NCBI GenBank assembly: GCA_033344735.1
Contig: JAWPMW010000001.1
Location: 2,206,171-2,270,170, forward strand
Origin: Gammaproteobacteria bacterium
GTDB taxonomy: Bacteria > Pseudomonadota > Gammaproteobacteria > UBA4575
Direction of reading: 5' to 3'
DNA: 64,000 nt
A program made the position numbers and the translations under genes. Shown here one piece after another: positions 23,820 to 35,474 of this stretch. Positions within the stretch are counted from its first letter, which is position 1, and each line of letters starts with the position of its first letter. Below the pieces are notes generated by a model. The model saw only the letters and a list, made by a program, of their open reading frames with translations, was not told the DNA's origin and did not search any database.

Positions 23820-25364
23820 ATGGCCGCCGCTAAATTTGATGTCCCAGAGTTAAAGGAATATCCCATTATTCCAAAGTTGCAAAAAGATGCGATGGCGCAC
23901 AGCGCTCCTTATGTAGCTAAAGAACAGTTTCAAACACAGTTAGGTTATCCGGGTGAGTTAGTTGACAATTGGCAACAAGTTGCCATAGATAAAATGGGCG
24001 AGCTAACAGAAAAATACCGTTCGCTACAAGTGTTTCTTGATTCATGTGTTAAGTGTGGAGCTTGCACTGATAAATGTCATTACTATTTGGGTACTACTGA
24101 TCCTAAGAACATGCCAGTAGCACGCCAAGATTTATTCAGAAAAGTTTACCGTCGCTATTACACTCTGGCAGGCAAATTAGTGCCTAAGCTAGTGGGCGCA
24201 GAAGATCTGACTGAAGAAGTACTTGATGATTGGTATACCTATTTCCATCAGTGTTCACAATGTCGTCGCTGTTCTGTGTATTGTCCATATGGAATTGATA
24301 CTGCAGAAATTTCTATGGCTGCACGTGAAGTTATGGATGCCGTCGGTAAAGGACAAAAATATTGCAATGAGATTATTGGTAAGGCTCAAACCTTAGGTAA
24401 CAACTTAGGGTTACCAGAACCTGCGTTGATTGATACTTTAGAAGGTCTAGAGGAAGACATCGAAGACGAAACAGGCGTGCAGGTTAAAATGCCATTGGAT
24501 GTAAAGGGCGCTGATGTTTTGTTGATTACTCCATCTGCTGATTTTTTTGCAGAGCCACATATTGATGGTTTGATTGGTTACGCAAAAGTGTTTCATGAGG
24601 CGGGAATTTCTTGGACGATGAGTTCCTATGCAAGTGAAGCTGCTAATTTTGGTATGTTCATTGGAAGTTACGAGAATATGCAGAAACTGGCTTTACGTAT
24701 TCGTCAGGCAGCACTTGATTTAGGTGTAAAGCGTATTGTGTTTGGAGAATGTGGACACGCATGGCGTGTTGCGTATAGTTTTTTAAATACACTAGCAGGA
24801 CCATTTGATTTCTTAGATTCAAACTATCCTGTACCACAGCATATTTGTGAGGTAACTCATGGTCTGATTCAAGATGGGAAACTCAATTTAGATAAATCTA
24901 GAAACGACCACATGGTTTTAACGTATCACGATTCATGTAATGTCGCGCGAGCATCACGCATGGGCGACACAGCAGGAGGTCAATTCACCATTCCTCGCGA
25001 CATTATCAAAGCAAGTTGTAATCATTTTTATGATATGCCTGAGCATGCCATTAAAGAAGGCACTTACTGCTGCGGTGGTGGAGGCGGATTGTTAACAGAT
25101 GATTTAATTGAATTGCGAGTGAAGGGTGCTATGCCTCGAATGCAAGCACTTAAACAAGTCACAGAGCAGAACGGTGTGACCCATATGGCAGCAATTTGTG
25201 CGATATGTAAAAGCCAGTTCTCTAAAGTATTTCCATATTACGATTTCCAGATGGACCAGATTGTTAGTGTCCATCAACTCGTCAGTAACGCCATTGTTTT
25301 AACCGGTCAAACAGATGGTGATAGTGATGATGAAGATTCAAAAGACGCTGAAGAAGCGGCTTAA
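23820..25364 (+). CDS. dsrK: DsrK, HdrD-like iron-sulfur subunit of DsrMKJOP
   Basis: 514 residues. Two [4Fe-4S] motifs are visible: Cys76/79/82/86 (CVKCGACTDKC) and Cys145/148/151/155 (CSQCRRCSVYC). Downstream lie the CCG-domain elements GECGHAW, YHDSCNVARA and CCGGGGGLL that bind the catalytic cubane cluster in heterodisulfide reductases. DsrK is thought to act on the DsrC trisulfide or disulfide at the cytoplasmic face. The C-terminus is very acidic (DGDSDDEDSKDAEEAA). It follows dsrM by 20 bases. Confidence 0.96.
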   Translation: MAAAKFDVPELKEYPIIPKLQKDAMAHSAPYVAKEQFQTQLGYPGELVDNWQQVAIDKMGELTEKYRSLQVFLDSCVKCGACTDKCHYYLGTTDPKNMPVARQDLFRKVYRRYYTLAGKLVPKLVGAEDLTEEVLDDWYTYFHQCSQCRRCSVYCPYGIDTAEISMAAREVMDAVGKGQKYCNEIIGKAQTLGNNLGLPEPALIDTLEGLEEDIEDETGVQVKMPLDVKGADVLLITPSADFFAEPHIDGLIGYAKVFHEAGISWTMSSYASEAANFGMFIGSYENMQKLALRIRQAALDLGVKRIVFGECGHAWRVAYSFLNTLAGPFDFLDSNYPVPQHICEVTHGLIQDGKLNLDKSRNDHMVLTYHDSCNVARASRMGDTAGGQFTIPRDIIKASCNHFYDMPEHAIKEGTYCCGGGGGLLTDDLIELRVKGAMPRMQALKQVTEQNGVTHMAAICAICKSQFSKVFPYYDFQMDQIVSVHQLVSNAIVLTGQTDGDSDDEDSKDAEEAA

Positions 25365-25401
25365 ACAAGTTAAACGATATTAGCTAACTAGGAGCAAAGT
25401 T

Positions 25402-27354
25402 ATGGCTACATCAAAGGATGAGATGTCTTATAAATTAACATTTCGGAAGTATGATGATGGTGATCACCAATGGGGAAATTTTGGGGATCAAATTTTTGAA
25501 GGCGATGCGTCTCATAAATGCCCTACTTATGTTCACCGTACTCCACCTTGCCAAGGCAGCTGTCCTTCAGGTGAAGATATTCGCGGGTGGTTAGACATTG
25601 TTCGAGGCATAGAGGCTCCACCAGAAGGTGTGACAATGCAGGAATATGCATTCCGTCGCTCAACAGATGCAAATCCATTCCCATCCATGATGGGCCGCGT
25701 ATGTCCAGCACCCTGCCAAGATGGTTGTAACCGAAACCATGTGGAAGATTTTGTAGGCATAAACTCTGTGGAACAATACATTGGTGACACTGCGACAAAA
25801 GAAGACTTTAAGTTTGAAGCACCAGCTAAATTAAGCGGCAAAAAAGTTGCCATTATTGGTGGTGGTCCTGCTGGATTAGCAGCAGCTTACCAATTACGTC
25901 GAAAAGGCCATGCCAGCATCATTTTTGACGATCATGATGAGTTAGGAGGAATGTTTAAGTACGGCATTCCTGGTTACCGCACACCACGTGATTTCTTGGA
26001 TGCAGAAATCCAAAGAATTTTAGATCTAGGTGATATTGAGGTTCGTTTAAATACCCGTGTTGGACGTGATATACCTTTAGCAGATTTAGAAAATGACTAT
26101 GATGCTGTTGTTTGGGCACTAGGATGTCAAACAGGTCGAAGTCTTCCAGTGCCAAACGGTGATGCACCAAACTGCGTTGCGGGCGTTAAATTCTTAGAGG
26201 CATTTAACAAGGGTATATTAAAAGTTACTGCAGACCGCGTTGTATGTGTTGGTGGTGGTGATACATCAATTGACGTTGTGTCTGTTGCACGCCGTCTTGG
26301 GAAAATTTCTAAACTAGATAAGAAAGAGGCACCAGAGCATGTGATTGGTGGCTATGTTGCACATGATGCAGCATATGCGGCTGCACGAGAAGGTGCTGAA
26401 GTTACGTTAACTTCATTATTCGAACGTGAAGGAATGACTGCAGCCGAGCATGAAGTTCATGATGCGCTTCATGAGGGTGTACGTATTGATAATGGTGTTA
26501 TGCCAGTAGAAGTTATTTTGAATGATGAAGGTCGTGCAACTGCTTTAAGAATGGCGAAATGTAAGATGGAAGATGGGCGACCTACACCCGTTGAAGGCAC
26601 TGAATATGATATTGAGTGTGATTTGATTGTGTCTGCAATTGGTCAAGGTGGAGACTTGGAAGGTTTAGAAGATTTTGATAACGGTCGTGGTTTGATTGAG
26701 GCAGATAAGCATTATCAAGTGCCAGGTAAAGAAGGTCACTTTGTATGTGGCGATATAATTCGCCCACACTTGCTTACAACTGCAATTGGCCAAGCATCAA
26801 TTTGCGCAGATAGTGTAGATTTTTATCTCAAAGGACAAGAGTTTGCAAAACGCCCTAAAGTTGATGTGCACCATTTTAGTTTATTAGAGAAATTACAAGA
26901 GTCTGGTTTAGAACCAGAAGATTATGAGTCAGGTGAATTCCGAGGTACTGATGAAGCGGGTTTCTCAGTACATAATTACGAAGATCGCTCAGCTCAAGAG
27001 ATTATTTCAGCAGACCGATTATTTTTAGGGCATTTTGAATTCACGCCTCGCGTATTACGTGATTCACATGGACCGGATTCCGAACAGGTTCTAGGTCATT
27101 TTGAAGAGCGTATGATTGGCTTAAGTGAAGAACAAGCAGTCGAAGAAGCAGGTCGTTGCATGAGTTGTGGCATGTGCTTTGAGTGTGATAACTGTGTGAT
27201 TTATTGTCCACAGGATGCGGTATTCCGTGTTAAAAAAGATCAAACAACCACTGGACGTTACGTAGATACTAACTACGATAAGTGTATTGGTTGTCATATC
27301 TGTGCTGATGTGTGCCCTACAGGTTATATAGATATGGCGTTAGGCGATCACTAG
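25402..27354 (+). CDS. dsrL: DsrL, iron-sulfur flavoprotein NAD(P)H oxidoreductase
   Basis: 650 residues, related to the small subunit of glutamate synthase. The N-terminal cysteine-rich domain (CPTYVHRTPPCQGSC, GRVCPAPCQDGC), the FAD motif GGGPAGLAAAYQL near residue 155, the second nucleotide motif GGGDTSIDV near 279, and the C-terminal pair of [4Fe-4S] motifs (CMSCGMCFECDNC, CIGCHICADVC) are all present. It is the electron carrier of DsrAB during sulfur oxidation and marks the oxidative pathway. TAGGAGCAAAG precedes the ATG. Confidence 0.96.
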   Translation: MATSKDEMSYKLTFRKYDDGDHQWGNFGDQIFEGDASHKCPTYVHRTPPCQGSCPSGEDIRGWLDIVRGIEAPPEGVTMQEYAFRRSTDANPFPSMMGRVCPAPCQDGCNRNHVEDFVGINSVEQYIGDTATKEDFKFEAPAKLSGKKVAIIGGGPAGLAAAYQLRRKGHASIIFDDHDELGGMFKYGIPGYRTPRDFLDAEIQRILDLGDIEVRLNTRVGRDIPLADLENDYDAVVWALGCQTGRSLPVPNGDAPNCVAGVKFLEAFNKGILKVTADRVVCVGGGDTSIDVVSVARRLGKISKLDKKEAPEHVIGGYVAHDAAYAAAREGAEVTLTSLFEREGMTAAEHEVHDALHEGVRIDNGVMPVEVILNDEGRATALRMAKCKMEDGRPTPVEGTEYDIECDLIVSAIGQGGDLEGLEDFDNGRGLIEADKHYQVPGKEGHFVCGDIIRPHLLTTAIGQASICADSVDFYLKGQEFAKRPKVDVHHFSLLEKLQESGLEPEDYESGEFRGTDEAGFSVHNYEDRSAQEIISADRLFLGHFEFTPRVLRDSHGPDSEQVLGHFEERMIGLSEEQAVEEAGRCMSCGMCFECDNCVIYCPQDAVFRVKKDQTTTGRYVDTNYDKCIGCHICADVCPTGYIDMALGDH

Positions 27355-27387
27355 AAAATCAGAGCTTTTAAATTTTTATTTGTAACT

Positions 27388-27882
27388 ATGCATAATATGA
27401 AGTCAATAAAAAGAGGGGTACCCTCTTTTATTCTGGTCGCGCTATTTTTAGTATTAATCAGTGCAACTTCATTTGCGGATGGAAGCAAAGTGCCTCCACC
27501 AAAGGGTGACCAATGTGTAGAAGACCCTACATGGATGCGTACAAATCATTTTGAAACTGTATTACATCAGCGAGATGATACGGTAATTCGAGGTATTCGG
27601 ACTACTAAGCATAGTCTTAAGAATTGCATTGATTGTCATGTTACACCTAATGCAGAAGGCGAATATGCACGTTATTCCAATAGCGAAGAACACTTTTGTG
27701 CAAGCTGTCATACTTACGCTGCTGTAACTATTGACTGTTTCCAATGTCATGCAGACCGCCCAGAATCTGCAGTGCGAGAAGCGATTAAACAGCATGCTAT
27801 AAACGGAGTAAATCCACACAAAGGTATGAAGATGAGTGCGAATGAGTTAATTTTGAAATCTAGTTTATTATCGACCCAATAA
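27388..27882 (+). CDS. dsrJ: DsrJ, periplasmic triheme cytochrome c
   Basis: 164 residues with a signal sequence (hydrophobic core at about residues 12-28, cleavage near FADGS, possibly retained as an anchor). Three heme c motifs are seen: CIDCH (80-84), CASCH (104-108) and CFQCH (117-121). Cys43 in DQCVEDP sits where the Cys that ligates one DsrJ heme (unusual His/Cys ligation) is found in Allochromatium. It is the periplasmic electron carrier of DsrMKJOP. The start is ATG 27388 or 27397; neither has a strong ribosome binding site. Confidence 0.94.
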   Translation: MHNMKSIKRGVPSFILVALFLVLISATSFADGSKVPPPKGDQCVEDPTWMRTNHFETVLHQRDDTVIRGIRTTKHSLKNCIDCHVTPNAEGEYARYSNSEEHFCASCHTYAAVTIDCFQCHADRPESAVREAIKQHAINGVNPHKGMKMSANELILKSSLLSTQ

Positions 27883-27898
27883 AGTCAGCTTAGTCAAA

Positions 27899-28696
27899 AT
27901 GAATAACGTCGTCAGTAAAGCATACAAACTATTACGCAAGTCTGAGCAGAAAACAGCGCAGCATCCCACCGATCAGAGTAAGCGTTCGTTTATTGGAGGC
28001 TTAGTCGGCGCTTCGGGTTTGGCTGTGGCACCTGGTGTCATACTTTATGAAACAGCGTCTGCTAAACCTGCAGAACAAGCAGTAACTGATAAAGTTCGCT
28101 GGGGAATGCTAGTTAATGTCAATCAATGTACAGAAGATTGTAATGCATGCGTGACTGCGTGTAATGACGAGCATGGATTGTGGCCAGAAGAAGGCTCTAG
28201 CACAGATTCTCAATGGATTAGAAAATTAACAGTTAAAGATCCATCAACACAAAATACCAAGTCATTCCCTGTTATGTGCCAACACTGCGAGCATCCTCCA
28301 TGTGTCGATGTGTGTCCTACAGGTGCATCGTTTAAACGAGAAGACGGGATCGTTCTAGTTAATATGCATACCTGTATTGGCTGTCGCTATTGCATGATGG
28401 CATGTCCGTATAAGGCACGTTCATTTGTGCATGAGGTGTTAGAAAATCAATTACCCAGTACTCCTCGTGGTAAAGGCTGTGTCGATAGCTGTAATATGTG
28501 TGTGCATAAAGTTGATGCAGGTGAAGATACCACTGCATGCGCTCAGGCATGTGAGAAAGATGGCCACCAAGCGATTGTATTTGGTGATTTAAACGATCCA
28601 CAAAGTGAAATTTCAAAGCGTCTACGAGACTTTGGCGGTACTCAAATTCGTGCTGACCTCGGTTTGAATACCGGCGTTCGATACCAAGGTTTATAA
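27899..28696 (+). CDS. dsrO: DsrO, periplasmic iron-sulfur subunit of DsrMKJOP
   Basis: 265 residues. The N-terminal export signal has the Tat pattern SKRSFIGG at residues 27-34, with Lys28-Arg29 in place of two arginines, followed by a hydrophobic stretch and an ASA cleavage site near residue 55. Four cysteine groups typical of this ferredoxin family follow: CTEDCNACVTAC, CQHCEHPPCVDVC, CIGCRYCMMAC and CVDSCNMC with CAQAC. It passes electrons between DsrJ and DsrP. It lies 16 bases after dsrJ. Confidence 0.95.
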   Translation: MNNVVSKAYKLLRKSEQKTAQHPTDQSKRSFIGGLVGASGLAVAPGVILYETASAKPAEQAVTDKVRWGMLVNVNQCTEDCNACVTACNDEHGLWPEEGSSTDSQWIRKLTVKDPSTQNTKSFPVMCQHCEHPPCVDVCPTGASFKREDGIVLVNMHTCIGCRYCMMACPYKARSFVHEVLENQLPSTPRGKGCVDSCNMCVHKVDAGEDTTACAQACEKDGHQAIVFGDLNDPQSEISKRLRDFGGTQIRADLGLNTGVRYQGL

Positions 28697-28700
28697 CTAC

Positions 28701-29903
28701 ATGGATACCATACGATATAGTTCTATTGAAGCGCGATCATCCAAATTTTGGATGTTGCTAATTGGTTTAGCTACTATTGTGTTGATTGGTATTCTTTCTG
28801 CGCATCATATGGAAGTAGAGGGCCATGTGATTACAGGTATGAATAACCAAGTTGTGTGGGGGTTGCCTCATGTATTTGCAATATTCCTAATAGTTGCAGC
28901 TTCAGGTGCGCTCAATGTTGCATCCATAGCATCTGTGTTTGGAAAAGTAGAATATAAACCTTTGGCAAGACTCTCGGCGCTACTTGCAGTGGCATTGCTA
29001 GCTGGTGGATTAGCAGTATTAGTATTGGACTTAGGTCGCCCTGATCGTCTAATTGTGGCAATGACTACATATAATTTTAAGTCAATATTTGCTTGGAATA
29101 TAATCTTGTATACCGGTTTCTTTGCTATTGTTGGTGTCTACATGTGGTGGATGATGGACAACACTATGCAAAAATATAGTAAGAAAGCCGGTCTATTTGC
29201 ATTTATATGGCGACTGATTTTGACAACAGGTACTGGCTCAATTTTTGGTTTCCTGGTCGCGCGCAGTGCATATGATACGGCTATGTTAGCTCCGATGTTT
29301 ATTATTATGTCTTTTGCATTTGGCCTGGCATTTTACATTTTAGTGCTATTGGCTTCTTATAATTGGACTCAACGACCTATTGGAGACTACATACTAAATA
29401 AATTACGTAATCTACTTGGTGTGTTTATAGCTAGCATATTGTACTTTGTGGCTGTTTATCATGTGACTAATTTATATGCTGCCGAGCACCACGCTGTTGA
29501 AAAATTCTTATTAGTAGATGGTGGGATTTACACGACACTTTTCTGGATTGGACAAGTGTTAATTGGTGGAATTATTCCTTTAGCATTAGTGTACATGCCA
29601 CAAACAAAGAACTGTCGTAAGACATTAGTGGCAGCATGTGCATTGGTTATACTAGGTGGTTTAGCTCAGGTATACATTATTGTCATTGGAGGCCAAGCTT
29701 TCCCATTAGAATTATTCCCAGGTATGGAAGTGAGTAGCTCATTCTTTGATGGTGTCATCGGTCAGTACAGTCCAAGTATTTGGGAGATGTTGTTAGGCGT
29801 TGCCGGTATTGCAATATCCTTATTACTAGTAACTGTAGGTGTCGCGGTTCTAGATTTTCTTCCTGATAGTCTGTCAGATAAAATTGTAGAATCTAAAAAG
29901 TAA
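28701..29903 (+). CDS. dsrP: DsrP, NrfD/PsrC-like membrane subunit of DsrMKJOP
   Basis: 400 residues with about ten membrane segments, of the NrfD family. The VLDLGRPDR motif (residues about 108-116) is conserved in this family. DsrP is an integral quinone-interacting subunit that links the periplasmic DsrJO to the quinone pool. It begins four bases after the dsrO stop. It is the last recognised dsr gene here; dsrN, dsrR and dsrS, which follow in Allochromatium, are absent from this position. Confidence 0.95.
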   Translation: MDTIRYSSIEARSSKFWMLLIGLATIVLIGILSAHHMEVEGHVITGMNNQVVWGLPHVFAIFLIVAASGALNVASIASVFGKVEYKPLARLSALLAVALLAGGLAVLVLDLGRPDRLIVAMTTYNFKSIFAWNIILYTGFFAIVGVYMWWMMDNTMQKYSKKAGLFAFIWRLILTTGTGSIFGFLVARSAYDTAMLAPMFIIMSFAFGLAFYILVLLASYNWTQRPIGDYILNKLRNLLGVFIASILYFVAVYHVTNLYAAEHHAVEKFLLVDGGIYTTLFWIGQVLIGGIIPLALVYMPQTKNCRKTLVAACALVILGGLAQVYIIVIGGQAFPLELFPGMEVSSSFFDGVIGQYSPSIWEMLLGVAGIAISLLLVTVGVAVLDFLPDSLSDKIVESKK

Positions 29904-29930
29904 CTTGATAATTTAGTGAACTCCATCACA

Positions 29931-29952
29931 CTTTAGTCGCTCTTGACTAAAG
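29931..29952 (+). terminator. Possible terminator after dsrP
   Basis: CTTTAGTC (29931-29938) pairs with GACTAAAG (29945-29952) around a six-base loop, 28 bases after dsrP. The stem is A+T-rich and the following AAATCTTT is a poor U-tract, so termination would be weak. Confidence 0.4.
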
Positions 29953-30064
29953 AAATCTTTCATCTGCCGTCAAAACATTCTGTAACGCTAAATTATAAGC
30001 GTAGATTTCAACGGTTAATATAGATTAGCCATTGTGTTAAATAATGATGTTTTGGAGGTAGTTT

Positions 30065-30301
30065 ATGCATATCGAATTAAGCGCAGATGATCAAAATAAT
30101 TCTAGCAATAAAGAACAATTACTATCGCGTCCTGAAGATACGCAAACCATTTCTGGTAGCCAAGTTGCCTGTGCTTTTGCGCATATTGATCAAGGAAAAG
30201 TAATACAAAATAAGCAAAGTGGATTCCAAGTGTTAATGGTGTCTATGGCAGCAGTGTTTGGGATGGTATCAATTTATTTAATTTTCACATTAGTGTTATA
30301 A
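30065..30301 (+). CDS. Small single-pass membrane protein downstream of dsrP (78 aa)
   Basis: A 78-residue protein with a hydrophilic N-terminal 50 residues and one membrane helix at the C-terminus (VLMVSMAAVFGMVSIYLIFTLVL), so it looks tail-anchored with the N-terminus in the cytoplasm. TTTGGAGGTAG gives it an excellent ribosome binding site. It has one cysteine. I do not recognise it. It lies 161 bases after dsrP, either at the end of the dsr transcript or with its own promoter, and its stop nearly meets that of the convergent oxidase gene. Confidence 0.6.
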   Translation: MHIELSADDQNNSSNKEQLLSRPEDTQTISGSQVACAFAHIDQGKVIQNKQSGFQVLMVSMAAVFGMVSIYLIFTLVL

Positions 30302-30305
30302 GGGA

Positions 30306-32295
<1,990 letters not shown>

Positions 32296-32646
32296 TTATC
32301 TATCCATGAATGCATTGGTTATCCACTCAGGTTGTTGATGCGGAGATAGTGCTACTACATCAAATCGAGTTGGTTGATTGGATGGGTATTTTTGTAAGTA
32401 ATGGTTTGCAGTAAAAACAAGTTTGCGTTGTTTGTTGCCATCTACAGATTCTGCGGCACTTCCATATTTTTCTGAGCTGCGATAACGTACCTCAACAAAA
32501 ACTAGGGTGTCTGTGTCTTGCATAATTAAGTCTATTTCACCAAAACGGCAATGATAATTCCTCTCTATTAGTATTAACCCATTGCGCTTTAAAAAACCAC
32601 AGGCAACATCTTCAGCTTTTTTACCAGTTAAACGTTGACCAGGCAT
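32296..32646 (-). CDS. yraN: UPF0102 protein YraN
   Basis: 116 residues, the family's usual length. The nuclease-like core is visible: Glu12, GEIDLI with Asp39, and VFVEVRYR with Glu52 and Arg54, similar to archaeal Holliday junction resolvases. The biological role in gammaproteobacteria is unproven. It lies between lpoA and diaA, 12 bases after the lpoA stop and three before the diaA start. Confidence 0.92.
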   Translation of the reverse strand: MPGQRLTGKKAEDVACGFLKRNGLILIERNYHCRFGEIDLIMQDTDTLVFVEVRYRSSEKYGSAAESVDGNKQRKLVFTANHYLQKYPSNQPTRFDVVALSPHQQPEWITNAFMDR

Positions 32647-32658
32647 TCAGTGCTATGT

Positions 32659-34545
32659 TTATTCGTTAGAGAACTGTGGTAGTAAAGTTGGCCGTCCATT
32701 TACAAACTGCGCCCAATTAAGCTCGCGGAAAATTTTACTCCCATCTTGAACTCTAAGTTTGCCTGTCAGGCCGTTATAACGTTCGTAAGGTAATGCGGCT
32801 AACTCTGCTAATTTTAGTGGTAAGTAGTAAGCGTCAATGCCCAAAGCAGCAAATCTGGGAAGTAGATGATAAGCCTCACCTGCTTCAAGTTCTAGCAATT
32901 CGCGCATTATCTCATGGTCGGCTGAGGGTTTTAACAGCCACGGGATGTCACAATATAAAACACCATTAACGTCTCGATCTCTTAATACATTTTCAATTCC
33001 TGAGAACACGTGGGAAGTGCTATAGACAGGCAGGTCAGTCGCATAATAATAATTGATTTGGGGGCGAATAAGGCGTGCTGTACGCGGTGAAGCTACCATA
33101 AATATCATATCTACATCTTGACGTCTTCGTGGTTCAAATTCGAGGTTCTGACCAAGGATAGATTTAAGTTTTCGGTGTCGTGCTTCGCTGTGGTCTAGCT
33201 GAAGCGCTATTTTTAAGGGTGCTGAGAAGTCAGTGTCGCTGGAAGAGTAGAATTGTGTATCTAATACAATCCCATTTAGCTCTTCAAAACGTATGCGAAA
33301 TGCATCTGCAAGTCTCTGACCCCACTCGCCATTAGATGTCACAATGATTGCGCTAATATGTTCGTCTAAAGATGCACGTTCCGCTACTTGTATAGCTTCA
33401 TCTTCTGGAAGTAATCCAAATTCAAATAAATTACTTGGCGCTTGTGATTGCTCGGGAAGATAGTTAAGTGTCAAAACCGGAATAGGTAATTCCGTCTGTT
33501 GTGATAATAATTCTACAGATTCTTTCTTTAATGGTCCTATGACAAAGTCAGCACCATCATCAACTGCGCGTTGGTAATGGTAAGTGATGTCTGCAGGGTT
33601 GTCGCCAGTATCATATAATTCTATATGCGGCGCATACTGATCTTCTGTGCGTAGTTCCCTGGCAGAAAGAATGCCTGCATAAATGACATCGGCTATCTTT
33701 GCATAACGCCCAGTCATGGGCAGTAATAAAGCGATTCTTTCAGGAACCGCGAAGAAGGATTCGAAACTTTCAAGTATTGAAGTAATTAAATTATCTGAAG
33801 CCGGATGATCGGGGTGTGTGCTGCGCCAATCATTTAAAGCGTAACTGAGTTGTTCTAAACTTGAATAAGGCGCACGTTTGGTTTGGGCAAGTTTGATCCA
33901 GCCTCTAAGTTGTTGGTTGCTATGACTGCTCCAGCTGGCTAACTCCTCATCTCGCGCTAGTGCTAATAATCTCCAGATTTCATTTTGATTATAAGCGCTA
34001 CTTGAATATTCATCTAGATGACGTGCAAGTTCCGTCCTGGTAGTTAGACTTGAGTAAGTATCACCTACTCCGGCAAATGCTTGTGCGCGTAGCTCAAGTA
34101 TTTCTGCAATATGAGTTGGTGCGCGAGTCATTAACGATTCTGGTAACAGTGATAATACCTCGTTAAATTGTTCCTGTTGTATTGCAATATTAGATTCTGA
34201 AATACGCTTACGGGGTATTAGATCAAATGTTAAATTTTGTTCATTTATTAAATTTAGGTACTGCTGGGCGAGATCATAGTTACCCGCTGAAACAGATAAC
34301 TCAGCGGCGTTTAATTGATATTTTTCTTTTTGTGGTGATTGTACGGTTTGCGATACTTGCCAATATATTTCTGCTGCTTTTAGGTATTGACCTTGCTTGA
34401 CTAGTTTGTCTGCATTCCGGATCTCGAGATTAGCTGATTCGGTTTCAGGTTTGGTTTGAATACCAGTGCCACAGCTACTCACAAACAACGTTAATGTTAT
34501 CAAGATTATGCAATGTGCTATGGTGTATCGGGCTTTATTATTCAT
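32659..34545 (-). CDS. lpoA: Penicillin-binding protein activator LpoA
   Basis: 628 residues, a lipoprotein. The signal peptide ends in FVSSCGTG, with Cys25 the probable lipid-modified residue. An N-terminal TPR-like helical region (to about residue 260) is followed by a periplasmic-binding-protein-like domain that starts at RIALLLPMTGRYAKIADVIYAG. LpoA sits in the outer membrane and activates PBP1A. It is divergent from rsmI, as in E. coli, with about 50 bases between the two starts. Confidence 0.92.
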   Translation of the reverse strand: MNNKARYTIAHCIILITLTLFVSSCGTGIQTKPETESANLEIRNADKLVKQGQYLKAAEIYWQVSQTVQSPQKEKYQLNAAELSVSAGNYDLAQQYLNLINEQNLTFDLIPRKRISESNIAIQQEQFNEVLSLLPESLMTRAPTHIAEILELRAQAFAGVGDTYSSLTTRTELARHLDEYSSSAYNQNEIWRLLALARDEELASWSSHSNQQLRGWIKLAQTKRAPYSSLEQLSYALNDWRSTHPDHPASDNLITSILESFESFFAVPERIALLLPMTGRYAKIADVIYAGILSARELRTEDQYAPHIELYDTGDNPADITYHYQRAVDDGADFVIGPLKKESVELLSQQTELPIPVLTLNYLPEQSQAPSNLFEFGLLPEDEAIQVAERASLDEHISAIIVTSNGEWGQRLADAFRIRFEELNGIVLDTQFYSSSDTDFSAPLKIALQLDHSEARHRKLKSILGQNLEFEPRRRQDVDMIFMVASPRTARLIRPQINYYYATDLPVYSTSHVFSGIENVLRDRDVNGVLYCDIPWLLKPSADHEIMRELLELEAGEAYHLLPRFAALGIDAYYLPLKLAELAALPYERYNGLTGKLRVQDGSKIFRELNWAQFVNGRPTLLPQFSNE

Positions 34546-34596
34546 GAAATTCTATTATTTATTTTAATCGTTTTACTACGGTCGCGAGGTGTAATT

Positions 34597-35439
34597 TTGG
34601 GCACACTTTATATTGTCGCAACTCCAATTGGCAATCTTAAGGATATCACTTTACGTGCACTAGAGACGCTACAAAATGTCGAACTTGTGGCTGCTGAGGA
34701 CACGCGTGTAGCAAAAAAACTTTTTAGTGCTCATGGTATTTCAACGCCATTAATTTCTTATCATCAACACAATGCCTCACAGCGCGATCCACAATTATTA
34801 TCTGATCTTGAGCAAGGTAAAGATATTGCGCTAATTACTGATGCAGGAACACCGCTAGTCAGTGATCCTGGGCATTCACTCGTTGCCCTATGTCGCGGAC
34901 AAGGAGTCGAAGTTGTTCCTATTCCTGGTGCATGTGCGTCCATTACAGCTATGTCGGTGAATGATTTTAATATCACTCGATTCTCCTTTGAAGGATTTTT
35001 ATCTCCAAAACGGTCCGCACGTATTAGTCGACTACAGCAATTATCTTTTTGTGAGCAGGCAACAATCTTATATGAAGCAAAACACCGAATTTTGGATGTG
35101 TTGGAGGATGTGCAATCTACATTTGGACCACAAAGAAAGCTAATGATTGCACGTGAACTAACAAAAATGCATGAGCAAATTGCATCAGGTGAGGTGAGGC
35201 AAATTCTTGAGCAATTAAATAATGAGACTATTCCCCAAAAAGGAGAGTTTGTAGTTGTTATTCAAGGTGCAGATGGTAGCGCACAAGTCGACATCGATAT
35301 ACAGAACATGCACTTATTGTTCTCTAAAGTAGCCATAGTCATGAGCCATAAAGATGCGGTTACTTTGGCAATAAGCCTATCAAATTTACCAAAAAATACC
35401 TTATATGATTTAGCTAGTGAATATTATTCAGATGATTAA
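34597..35439 (+). CDS. rsmI: 16S rRNA 2'-O-methyltransferase RsmI
   Basis: 280 residues, of the tetrapyrrole-methylase fold. The conserved opening LYIVATPIGNLKDITLRALE and the motifs VAAEDTRVAKKL and DAGTPLVSDPGHSLV identify RsmI, which methylates the ribose of C1402 in 16S rRNA. The frame is open back to 34513, but the true start is probably TTG at 34597: GAGGTG lies five bases before it and the protein then begins like other RsmI proteins. The longer form would add a spurious hydrophobic segment. Confidence 0.93.
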   Translation: MGTLYIVATPIGNLKDITLRALETLQNVELVAAEDTRVAKKLFSAHGISTPLISYHQHNASQRDPQLLSDLEQGKDIALITDAGTPLVSDPGHSLVALCRGQGVEVVPIPGACASITAMSVNDFNITRFSFEGFLSPKRSARISRLQQLSFCEQATILYEAKHRILDVLEDVQSTFGPQRKLMIARELTKMHEQIASGEVRQILEQLNNETIPQKGEFVVVIQGADGSAQVDIDIQNMHLLFSKVAIVMSHKDAVTLAISLSNLPKNTLYDLASEYYSDD

Positions 35440-35474
35440 GCCAAACAAAATCGTTTAGTGATACAGTCGCTTAC

